Source of the DNA: UBA7672 sp965279085
GTDB taxonomy: Bacteria; Pseudomonadota; Alphaproteobacteria; Caulobacterales; Hyphomonadaceae
Direction: 5' to 3'
DNA: 64,000 nt
Assembly (NCBI GenBank): GCA_965279085.1
Contig: OZ257149.1
Location: forward strand, 496,001 to 560,000
Shown: one piece after another, positions 17,934-26,735 of the stretch
How the letters are laid out: the number at the start of each line of letters is the position of its first letter
How positions within the stretch are numbered: position 1 is the first letter of the stretch
Translations under genes and position numbers: made by a program
The notes under the pieces: generated by a model
The model's database searches: none
Told to the model about the DNA's origin: nothing
What the model saw: only the letters and a program-made list of their open reading frames with translations

Positions 17934-19259
17934 CTATTCCGCCGGCTTGCCGACCATCACGAACGTGAAGTTCTCGGGCTTCAGGTACTGTGCCGCCACG
18001 CGTTTCACGTCCTCAAGGGTCACCGCTTCGAAGAACGAGTTGCGTTTCTCGACATAGTCGATGTCGAGCCCGTCCTGCCGGAACCCGAGGAGGTTCTTGG
18101 CGATCTTGGCGTTGGAATCGAACGCCAGCGGGAACGACCCTGTCAGATACTCCTTTGCGTCCGACAGCTCCTGCTCCGTCGGCCCGTCCTCGCCTAGCCG
18201 CGCGATGTGCTCTTGCACCAGCCGGACGACTTCCTCCGCCTTGTCGTTCATGGTCGAGACAGAGCCCGACCACCGCTGGAAATGCGGCTGGACGCTGAGC
18301 CCCGTCGCCACGCCATAGGTCAGCCCGCGCTTTTCGCGCAGGTCGGAATTCAGCCGCGAGGAGAAGCCGCCGCCAAGAATTTGATTCAATGTGTAGGCCG
18401 CGAAAAAATCCGGGTCCTCGCGTTTCACGCCCGGTCCCGAGAACATCACCAGCGTCTGCGGCAGCGGTAACTCCTTCACCACCGGCTTCTCCGGCGCGGG
18501 CTTCGCCACCGCGTCCGGAATTGCCGGCAACACAGAAGTCTGAGGCAGCGAACCAAACACCTCATCCAGCTTCGGCTTCAATTCCTCCGCTGTGATGTAG
18601 CCCACCACCACGATCCGCAATCGCTCTTTGGTCATGATCTGCTTCATGAAAGCTCGTGCATCCGCCTTCGTCACCGAGCGCACGGACTGTTCCGTCCCCG
18701 TCACCGCATAAGGGTGCCCGGGAATCAGCGTCGAATTCATCGTCTTGGAGGCAACCTGCCGCGGATTGGACTCGTCCTGCTTGAGCCCCACGATCAGCTC
18801 GCGCTTGGCCCGCTCGAATGGTTCTTCATCGAAGCGCAGGCTGGAGAACGCCTGCCGCACCATGTCGAAACTGTCGTCAGCCGTCGACTTCAGCGTCGTC
18901 ATCCCGCAGGTCGTCCAGTCCACCCAGGCGCCGCAGGCGAACTTCATGTTCAGGTCTTCCATGCGCGAGCCATAGGCGGACGTATCCATGTCCCCCGCGC
19001 CCTCGTTCATCATGTAGTTGAGCACCCAGCCAACACCGCGCTTGCCGGGCGGCTCCATCGCCGTCCCGCCCTCCCACGACCATTCCATCGCAATGATCGG
19101 CACGAACGGCTCGGACACCAGCCACGCCGTGATCCCGCCCGGCGACGTCACGATCTGCACATCCGCCAGCGAAGAGTCGTCCTTCACCGGCGCTTCAGGC
19201 GCCGAGGCGCATCCTGCCAGCGCAACCGCCGCAAGAGAGAGCGCCAGCGCGCGCATCAC
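17934..19259 (-). CDS. M16-family peptidase-like lipoprotein, non-catalytic partner
   Basis: A 441-residue member of the pitrilysin (M16) family that lacks the HxxEH zinc motif and so is probably the inactive half of a heterodimer with the gene upstream. The N terminus is a lipoprotein signal with lipobox LAGC at Cys17. It keeps the M16 C-terminal Arg/Tyr region (GGGFSSRLNSDLREKRGLTY), which in two-subunit M16 proteases contributes substrate-binding residues. Its ATG overlaps the stop of the active subunit gene by 4 nt (ATGA), indicating translational coupling. The likely role is degradation of peptides in the periplasm. Confidence 0.9.
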   Translation of the reverse strand: MMRALALSLAAVALAGCASAPEAPVKDDSSLADVQIVTSPGGITAWLVSEPFVPIIAMEWSWEGGTAMEPPGKRGVGWVLNYMMNEGAGDMDTSAYGSRMEDLNMKFACGAWVDWTTCGMTTLKSTADDSFDMVRQAFSSLRFDEEPFERAKRELIVGLKQDESNPRQVASKTMNSTLIPGHPYAVTGTEQSVRSVTKADARAFMKQIMTKERLRIVVVGYITAEELKPKLDEVFGSLPQTSVLPAIPDAVAKPAPEKPVVKELPLPQTLVMFSGPGVKREDPDFFAAYTLNQILGGGFSSRLNSDLREKRGLTYGVATGLSVQPHFQRWSGSVSTMNDKAEEVVRLVQEHIARLGEDGPTEQELSDAKEYLTGSFPLAFDSNAKIAKNLLGFRQDGLDIDYVEKRNSFFEAVTLEDVKRVAAQYLKPENFTFVMVGKPAE

Positions 19260-20590
19260 CTGGCTCCCGGCAGCAGCTTGGCGTCGACATGGTTCACGCC
19301 GCTCAGATACTTGTTCATCACGCGCTTCACGTCGGCGGCTGTCACCGCGCGGATTCGCTCGTCCCAGCTCTCGATACGCTCCAGCGGCACACCGGCCGCG
19401 AGTTGCTGGCCATACCAGTCCGCCAGCGACGATTGGTTGTCGCGCACGAAGATCGCCGATGCTGCGATCATTTCCTTGGCGCGCTTCAGCTCTTCAGCCG
19501 TCGGCCCATCGCGCAGGAATTCGTCCGTCAACGAGACCACGGCTACCTCGATCTCCTCGACCGATACGCCCGGCGCAGGCTGCGAGCTCACGCTGACGAT
19601 CCCCGGCGCTTCCATCTCCATGCTGTAGCCGGAAGACATCACGGCCTTGCCGTGCTCGTTCAGCTGCCGGTAGAGTCGGCTCGTCCGCCCGCCCGCGAGA
19701 ATCTGGATGCCGACCTGCAGCGCTTCTGCATCGGAATCGCCGAATGCGACGCCCAGCCAGTTCCGCGACCATGTCGCCTGCCGCACTTTCGGGTCCGAGT
19801 GCACGACCTCGACCGATTTCGCCAGCGGCGTCACCGCCGGCCACGCACGAACCTTGAGATCGCCGCGCTTCGGAATGACTCCGTAGATCTGCTCTGCAAC
19901 CGGCTTCAGCTCCGCCGCCGTGATGTCGCCCGCCACGACCAGCACCGCATTCTCCGGCCCGTACCATGTGCGATACCAGTCGACCGCGTCGGCCCGCGTC
20001 ATCGTCTCCAGCTCACTCATGTAGCCAATGATGGGCGCACTGTAGGGATGCCCCGCATACATCTGCTGGAAGATCTTCTCGTCGAGCACGACCTGCGGAT
20101 TGCTGTCCACCTGCTGACGGCGTTCTTCCATCACCACTTTCAGCTCGGGCGTCACCTGATCGTCGGTCAGCTGAAGGTCCGTCATCCGGTCCGCCTCCAT
20201 CCGCATCATCATCGGCAGGCGGTCTTTCGCGACGCGAAACCAGTAGTTCGTGTAGTCGTAATTCGTCGATGCGTTCAGCTGCCCGCCATTGCGCGAGACG
20301 ATCTTCATGTACTCGCCGGCTGGAATCTCATCCGTCGCCTTGAACATGAGGTGCTCGAGGAAGTGCGCGAGCCCTGATTTGCCCTTCACCTCGTCGGCCG
20401 AACCGACGCGATACCACAGCTGGTGCGTGACCACCGGCGCGCGATGATCTGGCAGCACGACTGCGGTCATGCCATTCGCCAGCGTGAAGGTCTCCGGCTT
20501 CCACTCGGATTGTGCGTGAGCGGCCAGTGGAAAAACGACAAACGCCGCCACGGTCGAAACCATGGCGGCGAAGCTGCGCATCACGCGCAT
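19256..20590 (-). CDS. M16-family zinc metallopeptidase, catalytic subunit
   Basis: A 444-residue secreted pitrilysin-family protease. A signal peptide (AAFVVFPLAAHAQ) covers about residues 1-27. The inverted zinc motif HxxEH is present as HFLEHLMFK near residue 76, with the downstream Glu in the family's spacing. It forms a pair with the overlapping non-catalytic paralogue downstream, the arrangement known for two-subunit bacterial M16B peptidases. Upstream on the same strand, 22 nt away, lies the DUF3035 lipoprotein gene, so the unit is probably ileS-lspA-DUF3035-M16-M16. Confidence 0.92.
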   Translation of the reverse strand: MRVMRSFAAMVSTVAAFVVFPLAAHAQSEWKPETFTLANGMTAVVLPDHRAPVVTHQLWYRVGSADEVKGKSGLAHFLEHLMFKATDEIPAGEYMKIVSRNGGQLNASTNYDYTNYWFRVAKDRLPMMMRMEADRMTDLQLTDDQVTPELKVVMEERRQQVDSNPQVVLDEKIFQQMYAGHPYSAPIIGYMSELETMTRADAVDWYRTWYGPENAVLVVAGDITAAELKPVAEQIYGVIPKRGDLKVRAWPAVTPLAKSVEVVHSDPKVRQATWSRNWLGVAFGDSDAEALQVGIQILAGGRTSRLYRQLNEHGKAVMSSGYSMEMEAPGIVSVSSQPAPGVSVEEIEVAVVSLTDEFLRDGPTAEELKRAKEMIAASAIFVRDNQSSLADWYGQQLAAGVPLERIESWDERIRAVTAADVKRVMNKYLSGVNHVDAKLLPGAR

Positions 20591-20612
20591 GATCGTAGGC
20601 GCGCCCGTCAGA

Positions 20613-21122
20613 TCAGAGCCCCGGCAGTTTGCTGGTTTGCTTGGGCTGGATCATCACCTTGCCGCCGCCGGTCACGTCCTTGACGGACTCTTCCGCGGCC
20701 TTCAGGCGTTCGGCTTCTGCGGCCGGATCGAGCAGCGGCTCGCTCGGCGTCGAACCGAAGTTGAAAATCATGTCCGCGAAGCCGCGGTTCTTGCGCAGGA
20801 TCTGCGCGTTGTCGAAATCGACCTGACTGCGAACCGAGCGGTCCACGGCGTCGCCGCCGGCAGCCTTGATGAAGAGCTTCTCGCCCTCGCTGGCGGCCTG
20901 GCCGAAATCGGTACCGAAAACGGCGACGCGCGCTTGCGCTTCAGCCGACAGTTCCTGCGGGCGGGCCGAGCCCGGGGCCGGCGGACGAAGGTTGTATTCC
21001 GGCGGCACGGTCAGAGGCGCCTTGCGCACAACGCGGAACTCGTCCGGCGTATTCATCGAGCTGCAGGCCGTTGTCCCCACGGCGGCCATGGCAGCAAGGC
21101 CGATCATTGCTATACGCTTCAC
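20613..21122 (-). CDS. DUF3035 lipoprotein, candidate BamF subunit of the BAM complex
   Basis: A 169-residue predicted lipoprotein (signal residues 1-19, lipobox TTAC with Cys20). The segment TPDEFRVVRKAPLTVPPEY at about residues 25-43 is the DUF3035 signature. From memory, alphaproteobacterial DUF3035 proteins have been proposed as BamF, a BAM-complex lipoprotein sharing the L-x-VPP motif with the BamC N terminus; this link is inference here. The position directly after lspA, the lipoprotein signal peptidase gene, and the presence of bamA elsewhere in the window are consistent with an envelope role. The remainder is charged and low in hydrophobic residues. Confidence 0.75.
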   Translation of the reverse strand: MKRIAMIGLAAMAAVGTTACSSMNTPDEFRVVRKAPLTVPPEYNLRPPAPGSARPQELSAEAQARVAVFGTDFGQAASEGEKLFIKAAGGDAVDRSVRSQVDFDNAQILRKNRGFADMIFNFGSTPSEPLLDPAAEAERLKAAEESVKDVTGGGKVMIQPKQTSKLPGL

Positions 21123-21164
21123 TGAAAAGATCTCCTGTGCGGCGGTTGCCGACTCCCGCTCGTT

Positions 21165-21737
21165 CTAGCCTGCCGTTTTGCGTCCGGCCAGAACCTGATC
21201 CAGCAGCAATGCGGCGGCTCCAAGGCTTATCGCCGCATCCGCCACGTTGAAAATCCACGGGAATCCAACGTCCCAGCCCGCGATATTCCAGCCGAACCAC
21301 GGCCCCTGGAAGTCGATGAAATCGACCACAGCCCCGAAAACGGCCCGGTCGATCAAGTTGCCGACCGCCCCGCCGACGACCATCGACAGCGCCAAGGCGG
21401 TCATCCACCGCTCGGCCCGCAGCAGCCAGAGGGTGAATCCCACGGCGATAGCCCCGATCAGGACAAACAGACCCCAGCGGGCCAGCCCCTCGGCCTGCAT
21501 CACCCCGAAGCTCACGCCCCGGTTCCAGGTCATCGAGAAATCCAACAGCGGCGAGACTTCGATCCGCCCGCACAGCATGTTGCCCTGCAGGCAGTTCAGC
21601 GCGTTGAACTCCGGCGTCGCCAGCACCCATGCCTTGGTCAGCTGGTCCACAATCACGATCGCGACGATCAGGGGAATGCCCCAGCGCCATGCCCGGGTCA
21701 TCTTCTCACGCGAAAGGCAGTCCATCGTAACGGCCAT
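21165..21737 (-). CDS. lspA: Lipoprotein signal peptidase (signal peptidase II)
   Basis: Cleaves the signal peptides of diacylglyceryl-modified prolipoproteins in the inner membrane. The 190-residue protein has four hydrophobic segments and the aspartyl-protease motifs of the family: NRGVSFG, GGAVGNLIDR with the first catalytic Asp, VVDFIDF, and FNVADAAIS with the second. It is slightly longer than E. coli LspA, through an insert between the first two membrane segments (FNALNCLQGNMLCGRIEV). It begins 8 nt after the ileS stop. ATG 21701 (MTRAWRWG) is an alternative start with GAGAAG upstream. Confidence 0.95.
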   Translation of the reverse strand: MAVTMDCLSREKMTRAWRWGIPLIVAIVIVDQLTKAWVLATPEFNALNCLQGNMLCGRIEVSPLLDFSMTWNRGVSFGVMQAEGLARWGLFVLIGAIAVGFTLWLLRAERWMTALALSMVVGGAVGNLIDRAVFGAVVDFIDFQGPWFGWNIAGWDVGFPWIFNVADAAISLGAAALLLDQVLAGRKTAG

Positions 21738-21745
21738 GCTATTCC

Positions 21746-24715
21746 TTACAGACCACGATACTCACGCACCGCCGCGGCGTCCCGCGACGTGATGTCCGGA
21801 AACTCCGGATCGGCCGTCGAAGGCTCGAAGTATTTCCACGAACGCGCGCACTTCTTCCAGTCGCTCGGCACGCGAGAGCTGAGAACGGTCACCGCGCCTG
21901 CCTCGACGCCATCGCCCAGCTTCAGCGTCGCGCCGGACGTGATGAATATCTCCGGCGGGTCCTCATCCGCGAAGGCATCCAGATCGGCCTTCGTCACGCG
22001 GACATCGACGGTCGCTTCAAGCGATGCGCCAATGCGCTTCTCCCGGCGTTCGACTTCCAGCGCTTCGGTCACCGACTTGCGCACCTTGAAGATCGCATCC
22101 CACTTCGCCGCCATCCCGGCGTCGAGCCAGCCTTCTGGCGTCTTCGGGAACTGTTGCAGATGCACCGAGCCTTTGCCCGGATGCCGCTGCTCCCAGGCCT
22201 CTTCGCAGGTGAACACCATCACTGGCGCGAACCAGATCGCGAGGCGCGCGAACACCTCGTCCATCACCGTCCGGCAAGCGCGCCTACGAACCGACGACGG
22301 CGCGTCGCAATAGAGGCTGTCTTTCCGGATATCGAAGTACACGGCCGACAGGTCCACCACGCAGAAATTCACCAGCGCGTGGAACGCCACCTTGAAGTCG
22401 TAGGCGTGGTACGCCTCGGTCACGACTTTATCGAGCTCCGCCAGCCGGTGCAGGACCCACCGCTCCAGCCCCGGCGTGTCCTTCAGCTCGACACGTTCTT
22501 TTTCATCAAAGCCATCGAGCGCGCCGAGCAGGTAGCGCATCGTATTGCGCAGCTTGCGATAGATATCGCTGTTCGCATTGAACAGGTTCCAGCCAAAGCT
22601 CGGATCGTCCCAGTAGTCGGACGAGGCCACCCAGATGCGCAGGATGTCCGCGCCGAACTTGTCGCAGACTTCCATCGGCGAGATCACGTTGCCGAGCGAC
22701 TTGGACATCTTCTCGCCGTCCTCGGCCTGCACGAAGCCGTGCGTGACGATGGCGTCGTAAGGCGCACGCCCGCGCGTCGCGCAGCTCTCCAGCAACGACG
22801 ACTGGAACCAGCCACGATGCTGGTCGGATCCTTCGAGATAGACATCCGCCGGCCATTTCAGCTTGCGGTCTTCCAGCGTGAACGCATGCGTCGTCCCTGA
22901 ATCGAACCACACATCGAGAATGTCGTTCACCTTCTCGAACTTGGCCGCGTCATAGCCATTGCCAAGGAAGCTCGCCGCTTCTCCGCCGAACCACGCATCC
23001 GCCCCGCCCTTCACCACGGCATCGACGATCCGCTTGTTCACGGTCTCGTCGTTCAGGATCTCGCCGGTCTCACGGTTGACGAACAGCGTCAGCGGCACGC
23101 CCCACGCCCTCTGGCGAGAGATCAGCCAGTCCGGCCGCTCCTCCACCATCGCGCGCAGCCGCTGCCGTCCACGATCCGGCGTGAACGCCGTCGCATCGAT
23201 CGACGACAGGCACAGCTCGCGCAGCGTCTTGCCGCCCCACTGGTCCAGCGGACGATCCATCGCAATGAACCATTGCGGCGTCCCCCGCCGGATCACCGGC
23301 GCCTTGGACCGCCAGGAGTGCGCATCGCGCAAGATCGTGAAGCCACGCGCAAGCAACGCGCCGGCCGCGATCAGCTTCTCCATCACCGCCTTGTTCGCAG
23401 GCCCATCCTCGCCACGCTTCTTGCCTTCCAGCGTGATGATCTCCAGCCCCTCGAAGCCAGGGCAAGCCTTTGTGTATCGGCCGAACGCATCGACGGTATC
23501 CGGGATCGACACATCGATGCCCCGCGCCTCAAGCGCCTTGGCGTTCGCCGACCACACCTCGAAGTCATCCTCGCCATGGCTCGGCGCCGTGTGCACGAAG
23601 CCCGTACCGGTCTCGTCCGTCACGTGCGAACCAGCGAGCATTGGCACGTCATAGCCATAGCCAGACGCATGCAGCGGATGCTTCAGCGTCATGGCTTGAA
23701 GTTGCGCCGCACTGACGTCGCTCACGCGCGTCCAGCTACCGGCCTTCGCCGCCTTCATCACACTCTCGGCCAGCTTGTCCGCGAGGATCAGCCTGTCGCC
23801 GGGCTTAATCCAAGGCTCGAAGGCTAGTCCTTCCTCCAAACCCTGGCACTCATAGAGTCCGTAAGCGATTTCCGGATTGAAGGACACTGCGCGGTTTGCA
23901 GGGATCGTCCAAGGAGTAGTCGTCCAAATAACCACGGAAGCGGTACGGAGCAGGATTTCGATCCGTTGCATTTCGTCGAGCGCGCCTGTCGCCACTGGCT
24001 CGCGCTCTCCTAGAGGCAAATCCGCTACCGGAAACTTCACCCAGATCATCGTCGCCCTGCGGTCGGCGTATTCGATCTCGGCTTCCGCTAGCGCCGTCTG
24101 CTCCACGGGCGACCACATCACGGGCTTCGCGCCGCGCTTCAACTGGCCGCTCATCGCGACCTTCAGGAACTCTTTCACGGTCGCCGCTTCCGACGAATAC
24201 GCCATGGTCAGGTATGGGTCGTTCCAGTTCCCCGCCCCGCCCAGCCGCTTGAACTCCGTGCGCTGAACGTCGATCCATTTCTGCGCATAGTCGCGGCACG
24301 CCTTGCGGAACTCCGCCATCGGCACGTCGCGCTTCTGCTTGCCCGAGGCGCGATACTCCTCCTCGACCTTCCACTCGATCGGCAGGCCGTGGCAGTCCCA
24401 GCCGGGGATGTAGTCCGCATCGAACCCGGTCATCTGACGCGTCCGCACCACCAGATCCTTCAGGATCTTGTTCATGCTCGTGCCGATGTGGATGTGCCCG
24501 TTCGCATAGGGCGGGCCGTCATGCAGCATGAAGGGCTTCGCGCCACGCTTCTTCGCGTCCGCGCGCAGCTGTCCGTAGATGTCCGCCGCTTCCCACTTCT
24601 TCAGCCGCTCAGGCTCTTGGCTAGGCAGGCCGCCGCGCATCGGGAATTCGGTTTTCGGAAGGAACAGCGTGTCCTTGTAGGGATTAGCTGACTCGTCTTT
24701 TTCAGGTTTGCTCAT
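21746..24715 (-). CDS. ileS: Isoleucyl-tRNA synthetase
   Basis: Class I aminoacyl-tRNA synthetase of 989 residues that charges tRNA-Ile in the cytoplasm. Visible: DGPPYANGHIHIGTSMNK around residue 67 (the HIGH-type signature), GWDCHGLPIE, an editing domain of about 200 residues, the catalytic WFDSGTTHAFTLEDR region and the GEKMSKSLGN motif near 655, then an anticodon-binding C-terminal part. The ileS-lspA order is the common bacterial arrangement. The start at 24715 (MSKPEKDESANPYKDT) matches the usual N terminus of the bacterial type. Confidence 0.97.
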   Translation of the reverse strand: MSKPEKDESANPYKDTLFLPKTEFPMRGGLPSQEPERLKKWEAADIYGQLRADAKKRGAKPFMLHDGPPYANGHIHIGTSMNKILKDLVVRTRQMTGFDADYIPGWDCHGLPIEWKVEEEYRASGKQKRDVPMAEFRKACRDYAQKWIDVQRTEFKRLGGAGNWNDPYLTMAYSSEAATVKEFLKVAMSGQLKRGAKPVMWSPVEQTALAEAEIEYADRRATMIWVKFPVADLPLGEREPVATGALDEMQRIEILLRTASVVIWTTTPWTIPANRAVSFNPEIAYGLYECQGLEEGLAFEPWIKPGDRLILADKLAESVMKAAKAGSWTRVSDVSAAQLQAMTLKHPLHASGYGYDVPMLAGSHVTDETGTGFVHTAPSHGEDDFEVWSANAKALEARGIDVSIPDTVDAFGRYTKACPGFEGLEIITLEGKKRGEDGPANKAVMEKLIAAGALLARGFTILRDAHSWRSKAPVIRRGTPQWFIAMDRPLDQWGGKTLRELCLSSIDATAFTPDRGRQRLRAMVEERPDWLISRQRAWGVPLTLFVNRETGEILNDETVNKRIVDAVVKGGADAWFGGEAASFLGNGYDAAKFEKVNDILDVWFDSGTTHAFTLEDRKLKWPADVYLEGSDQHRGWFQSSLLESCATRGRAPYDAIVTHGFVQAEDGEKMSKSLGNVISPMEVCDKFGADILRIWVASSDYWDDPSFGWNLFNANSDIYRKLRNTMRYLLGALDGFDEKERVELKDTPGLERWVLHRLAELDKVVTEAYHAYDFKVAFHALVNFCVVDLSAVYFDIRKDSLYCDAPSSVRRRACRTVMDEVFARLAIWFAPVMVFTCEEAWEQRHPGKGSVHLQQFPKTPEGWLDAGMAAKWDAIFKVRKSVTEALEVERREKRIGASLEATVDVRVTKADLDAFADEDPPEIFITSGATLKLGDGVEAGAVTVLSSRVPSDWKKCARSWKYFEPSTADPEFPDITSRDAAAVREYRGL

Positions 24716-24849
24716 GATGGGCGTCGCTTTGAACTGATTGCCGCTGATCTGGCGGATGTGGGCGAATACGACCTTCCCGGCGGTGAAGCGCTAGAAAGCG
24801 CCCGCCGGGCCCATAATTCGAATGCTCGCAACCCGTTTCATGTGCTGGC

Positions 24850-25761
24850 TCATAGCAGTGGCGGCCTCGCTCCGGCAAGGAGGGCCCGCGCATCGGCCAC
24901 ATCCTGCTTCATGGCCGCCATCAGCTCTTCCAGCCCGCCGAATTTCAGCTCCGGCCGCAGGAACTTCACGAACGCCGTATGCAGCCGCTTGCCGTAAAGA
25001 TCGCCCGTAAAGTCGAACACCATCACTTCCAGCAGCGCATCGCGCAGCCCCGTCGTCGGCGTCCGCCCGAAATTGGCGACCCCCGGCTTCCATTCAGTCT
25101 CGCCATCCTCCCGCGCCCACACCGCATAGACCCCGTGCGCCGGATGGACGATCTCGCCCAGCTGCATGTTCGCCGTCGGAAAGCCCAGCTGCCGCCCGCG
25201 CTTCTCGCCATGCTCCACGATCGCATCGACCGTCCACGGACCGCCCAGCCCGTTGGCGGCTTCCTGCATGTCGCCCCGCTCGATCGCCTCGCGGATGCGA
25301 GAGGAAGACATCTTCTGTCCGCCCTCCTTCACCTCGGCGACGACCTTCACCTCGAAGCCCAGCTCGGCGCCGATCCGCTTCAGCCCGTCGGCGTCGCCCA
25401 TCCGCCCCTTGCCGAAGCGGAAGTCGAACCCGACGCTCACCGCCGATGCGCCGACCTCACCGAGGATCACACGCTCGCAGAATTCGCGATCCGTCATCGC
25501 CGCCATCGCCGCGTCGAACCTCAGCAGGTGGATCTCGTCCACGCCCATGGCCTCAAGCGCGATCTCACGTCGCCTCGGCGTCATCAACCTGAACGGAGGC
25601 GCATCAGGCTGGAAGTGCCGCCTCGGTGGCGGCTCGAACGTCGCAACACCTAGCTTCACGCCAAGCCGCGTCGCCGCCTCACGCGCGCTTTCGATCACGG
25701 CGCGATGTCCGGCGTGCAGTCCGTCGAAATTGCCCAGCGCTATTGCGGCGCCCGAAGTCAT
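24850..25761 (-). CDS. ribF: Bifunctional riboflavin kinase / FAD synthetase
   Basis: Makes FMN and FAD from riboflavin. The 303-residue protein has an N-terminal nucleotidyltransferase domain (IALGNFDGLHAGHRAVI, with the HxGH-like nucleotide site; SVGFDFRFGKGR; SSSRIREAIERGD) and a C-terminal riboflavin-kinase domain (KRGRQLGFPTANM, the T-A-N Mg-ATP motif). The gene sits 5 nt after maoC and before ileS, as in many proteobacteria where ribF precedes ileS. No FMN riboswitch structure was noticed upstream. Confidence 0.96.
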   Translation of the reverse strand: MTSGAAIALGNFDGLHAGHRAVIESAREAATRLGVKLGVATFEPPPRRHFQPDAPPFRLMTPRRREIALEAMGVDEIHLLRFDAAMAAMTDREFCERVILGEVGASAVSVGFDFRFGKGRMGDADGLKRIGAELGFEVKVVAEVKEGGQKMSSSRIREAIERGDMQEAANGLGGPWTVDAIVEHGEKRGRQLGFPTANMQLGEIVHPAHGVYAVWAREDGETEWKPGVANFGRTPTTGLRDALLEVMVFDFTGDLYGKRLHTAFVKFLRPELKFGGLEELMAAMKQDVADARALLAGARPPLL

Positions 25762-25766
25762 TGCCG

Positions 25767-26195
25767 CTATTCGGCCTTGCCAGAGGGAACCATGACGAGC
25801 GCTTCGCCCTTCATGCAGGTCTTGCCGTCGACCTCGCCCTTCACCGCCAGCCGCACGCGATACCCGCGTTCGACCATCTCGGTCACCTCTGCCGTGGAGA
25901 CCACCGTGTCGCCGATGCGCACCGGCCGCACGAATTTCAGGTTCAGCTCCATGAACACCGCGCCCGGCCCCGGCAGGTCATTGCCCAGGATCGCCGAGAT
26001 GTATGACGCGGTCAGGGCGCCGTGCGCGATCCGACCCTTGAACTGGGTCGTCTTGGCGTAGTCCTCGTCCATGTGCAGCGGGTTGTGGTCGCCGGACACG
26101 CGGGCAAAATCCACCACGTCCTGCTCCTTCACGGTGTTCTGGATGGAGACCTGCATCCCCACCGCCAGATCCGCGAATGTCTTGCCCTTCTTCAT
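25767..26195 (-). CDS. MaoC-like hot-dog dehydratase
   Basis: A 142-residue single hot-dog-fold protein resembling (R)-specific enoyl-CoA hydratases. The hydratase motif is seen as FARVSGDHNPLHMDEDYA at about residues 27-44, with catalytic Asp and His, followed by GRIAHGALTASYIS. The ATG at 26195 is chosen because AAGGA lies 7 nt upstream; the frame continues to 26291 without support. The exact substrate is unknown; relatives act in fatty-acid or polyhydroxyalkanoate metabolism. It is the first gene of the leftward unit containing ribF and ileS, and is divergent from the cheY-like gene. Confidence 0.87.
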   Translation of the reverse strand: MKKGKTFADLAVGMQVSIQNTVKEQDVVDFARVSGDHNPLHMDEDYAKTTQFKGRIAHGALTASYISAILGNDLPGPGAVFMELNLKFVRPVRIGDTVVSTAEVTEMVERGYRVRLAVKGEVDGKTCMKGEALVMVPSGKAE

Positions 26196-26348
26196 ACCCC
26201 AGTCCTTAAACGAGAAGTTCTCGAAAGTCCGAATCCGGCGTCCCGCCCACAAGCGGGCTCCCTTAAGCCAGTCCTGACCGGCGTTCACCAATTATTTGGC
26301 CTCTCCGCATATATTTGCCTATAGCAAACAATATGGAGCCTTTGGAAC

Positions 26349-26735
26349 ATGGCCGTCGACCTGTCCATGCCAGTCCTCGTCGTCGATGACTACCAGACGA
26401 TGATACGCATCATCCGCAACCTTTTGACCCAGCTGGGCTTCCGCAACATCGAGGAAGCCAAGGATGGCAAGGCGGCCCTCGAAAAGATGCAGGGCGGCAA
26501 GTTCGGCCTCGTCATCTCCGACTGGAACATGGAGCCGATGACCGGCTATGAGCTGCTCCAGCAGGTGCGCGCTTCCGAGGCGCTCAAGGCCACCCCCTTC
26601 ATCATGGTGACGGCTGAGTCGAAGACGGAAAACGTCATCGCCGCCAAGAAGGCCGGCGTGAACAACTACATCGTCAAACCCTTCAACGCCGAAACCCTGA
26701 AGGGAAAGCTCAAGACCGTCCTGGGTGATTTCTGA
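26349..26735 (+). CDS. CheY-like single-domain response regulator
   Basis: A 128-residue receiver domain with no output domain, as in chemotaxis CheY. All key residues are present: acidic pair Asp13-Asp14, phospho-acceptor Asp58 (ISDWNMEP), Thr88 (MVTAES) and Lys110 (YIVKPF). SDWNMEPMTGYELL is characteristic of the chemotaxis CheY subfamily. The stop TGA shares its last base with the ATG of the CheZ-like gene (TGATG), so the two are translationally coupled. No motor or chemoreceptor genes are in the window. Confidence 0.93.
   Translation: MAVDLSMPVLVVDDYQTMIRIIRNLLTQLGFRNIEEAKDGKAALEKMQGGKFGLVISDWNMEPMTGYELLQQVRASEALKATPFIMVTAESKTENVIAAKKAGVNNYIVKPFNAETLKGKLKTVLGDF

Noticed and set aside
24716..24849. 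T-box-like or tRNA-like element upstream of ileS
   Set aside because: A TTCGAAT stretch is present, but no acceptor or anticodon stem pairs with it; nothing supports a tRNA gene or riboswitch.
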